Origin: Gemmatimonadales bacterium
Lineage (GTDB): Bacteria; Gemmatimonadota; Gemmatimonadetes; Gemmatimonadales; GWC2-71-9
DNA: 13,682 nt
Direction of reading: 5' to 3'
NCBI GenBank assembly: GCA_025924275.1
Contig: JAICEH010000028.1
Coordinates: forward strand, 1 to 13,682
The notes beneath the pieces are model-generated. The model was not told the origin of the DNA and did no database searches. It saw only the letters and a list, made by a program, of their open reading frames with translations. Position numbers and translations under genes: made by a program. This document shows positions 12,756 through 13,682 of the stretch, one piece after another (position 1 is the first letter of the stretch; every line of letters starts with the position of its first letter).

Positions 12756-13682
12756 GTGCCCCAGCCCCTTGGCATCGGCCTCATCGGCTCCGGTTTCAAC
12801 GCCCGCTTCCACCTCCAGGCCTTCACCGGTGTCCGCGACGCCGACATCCGCGGGGTGTGGAGCCCCCACCGGGGCCGGGCCGGGAGCGCGGCGGCGCTGG
12901 CCCGCCAACTCGACGTCGGCCCCGAGGCGAGGGCCTACCGCTCCATCGCCGAGATGGTGGCCGACCCCTCGGTGGACGCGGTCTGGCTCTGCGGTCCCAA
13001 CCACGCCCGGATCGAGAACGTGGAGGAGCTCACCGACACCGTGCTCCGGGGCCGGGGCGAGCTCGTCGGGCTCGCCTGCGAGAAGCCGCTCGCGCGGAAC
13101 GTCGCGGAGGCGACGGCCGTCCTCCGCATGACCAGGGCGGCCGGCCTCCGGCACGGGTACCTGGAGAACCAGGTCTTCGCGCCGCAGGTGAGCCGCGGGC
13201 GCGAACTGCTCTGGGCCCGGGGGGCCGCCATCACCGGCCGCCCCTACCTGGCGCGCGCCGCCGAGGAGCACGCCGGGCCCCACATGCCCTGGTTCTGGCG
13301 GGGCGACCTCCAGGGCGGCGGTGTCCTCAACGACATGATGTGCCACTCGGCCCTGGTGGTGTGGCATCTGCTCACCGAGCCGGGACAGCCCCTCTCCACC
13401 GTGCGGCCGAAGCGGGTCACCGGGCACATCGCGAGCCTCAAGTGGACCCGGCCCGAGTACGCCCGCCGGCTCAAGCGCGCGATGGGCGTGGACTACGCGA
13501 AGCGGCCCTCGGAGGACTTCGCCAGCGTCACCATCGAGTTCGAGACCCGGGACGGCCACACGGTGCTGGGCGAGGCCTCCACCAGCTGGAGCTTCGTCGG
13601 CGCCGGCCTCCGGCTCTCCTCCGAACTGCTCGGCCCCGAGTACTCGATGTCGTGGAACTCGCTCGACACCGGCCTCAATCTC
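12756..13682 (+). CDS. Gfo/Idh/MocA family oxidoreductase (partial, cut by right edge)
   Basis: NAD(P)-dependent oxidoreductase that would interconvert sugar alcohol and keto groups. 309 residues are visible. The Rossmann motif GLIGSGFNARFH is at 8-19, then VDAVWLCGPNHA at 73-84, the family EKP motif in ACEKPLARN (107-115, K110) and a C-terminal-domain block GGGVLNDMMCHSALVVWHLL at 187-206 with D193 and H197, which are near the substrate in relatives. No signal peptide is seen, so it is probably cytosolic, unlike the four Tat-type products upstream. GTG 12756 puts the Rossmann motif at the usual distance from the start but has no Shine-Dalgarno. An in-frame GTG at 12645, overlapping the previous stop, would add 37 residues translated from the repeats. 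It belongs by position with the dehydrogenase cluster. Confidence 0.9.
   Translation, partial: MPQPLGIGLIGSGFNARFHLQAFTGVRDADIRGVWSPHRGRAGSAAALARQLDVGPEARAYRSIAEMVADPSVDAVWLCGPNHARIENVEELTDTVLRGRGELVGLACEKPLARNVAEATAVLRMTRAAGLRHGYLENQVFAPQVSRGRELLWARGAAITGRPYLARAAEEHAGPHMPWFWRGDLQGGGVLNDMMCHSALVVWHLLTEPGQPLSTVRPKRVTGHIASLKWTRPEYARRLKRAMGVDYAKRPSEDFASVTIEFETRDGHTVLGEASTSWSFVGAGLRLSSELLGPEYSMSWNSLDTGLNL

Noticed and set aside
12500..12847. Minus-strand open frame through the hairpin and heptamers
   Set aside because: Its peptide repeats (SKVEGRRSK, RSPLPVPRSPL type) are the translation of the DNA repeats, a common source of spurious predicted proteins.

Overview
This is a very GC-rich, gene-dense bacterial window. 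Codons end strongly in G or C, GTG starts are frequent, and genes often overlap by four bases. Exported Tat-type enzymes, M28 peptidases and GMC dehydrogenase/subunit-3 pairs together suggest a soil or sediment Gemmatimonadota-like bacterium (inference from style and gene content; there is no rRNA or other marker). No tRNA, rRNA, CRISPR array, transposase or integrase was seen.

Left part (1-6118). A cutC-family gene runs off the left edge on the minus strand. Divergent from it is a GHMP sugar kinase whose motifs resemble the GALK2 (N-acetylgalactosamine kinase) branch more than ordinary GalK. It converges, with overlapping stop codons, on a minus-strand three-gene operon that reads M28 peptidase, then sugar-1-phosphate nucleotidylyltransferase, then sodium:solute symporter. 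Symporter, kinase and nucleotidylyltransferase together would take up a sugar, phosphorylate it at C1 and activate it to a nucleotide sugar. The secreted carboxypeptidase Q-like M28 enzyme would work on peptides outside the cytoplasm.

Right part (6250-13682, all plus strand). Two FAD-dependent GMC oxidoreductases, each with its own Tat-signal-bearing gluconate-2-dehydrogenase subunit 3-type partner, flank two Tat-exported TIM-barrel proteins. One barrel is a generic sugar phosphate isomerase/epimerase; the other resembles hydroxypyruvate isomerase. A Gfo/Idh/MocA oxidoreductase follows and is cut by the right edge. Subunit order is small-large in the first pair and large-small in the second. 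The set looks like a periplasmic sugar or glycoside oxidation pathway: dehydrogenases passing electrons to the respiratory chain, with barrel enzymes acting on the keto-sugar products. The substrate cannot be read from sequence.

Non-coding structure is concentrated in two short gaps. At 10231-10357 there is a long imperfect inverted repeat followed by a candidate promoter for the second dehydrogenase pair. At 12649-12755 there is a roughly 30-bp-arm hairpin made of GGGGAGC heptamers, followed by four TTCGACC heptamers that abut the Gfo/Idh/MocA start. No gap exceeds about 135 bases.
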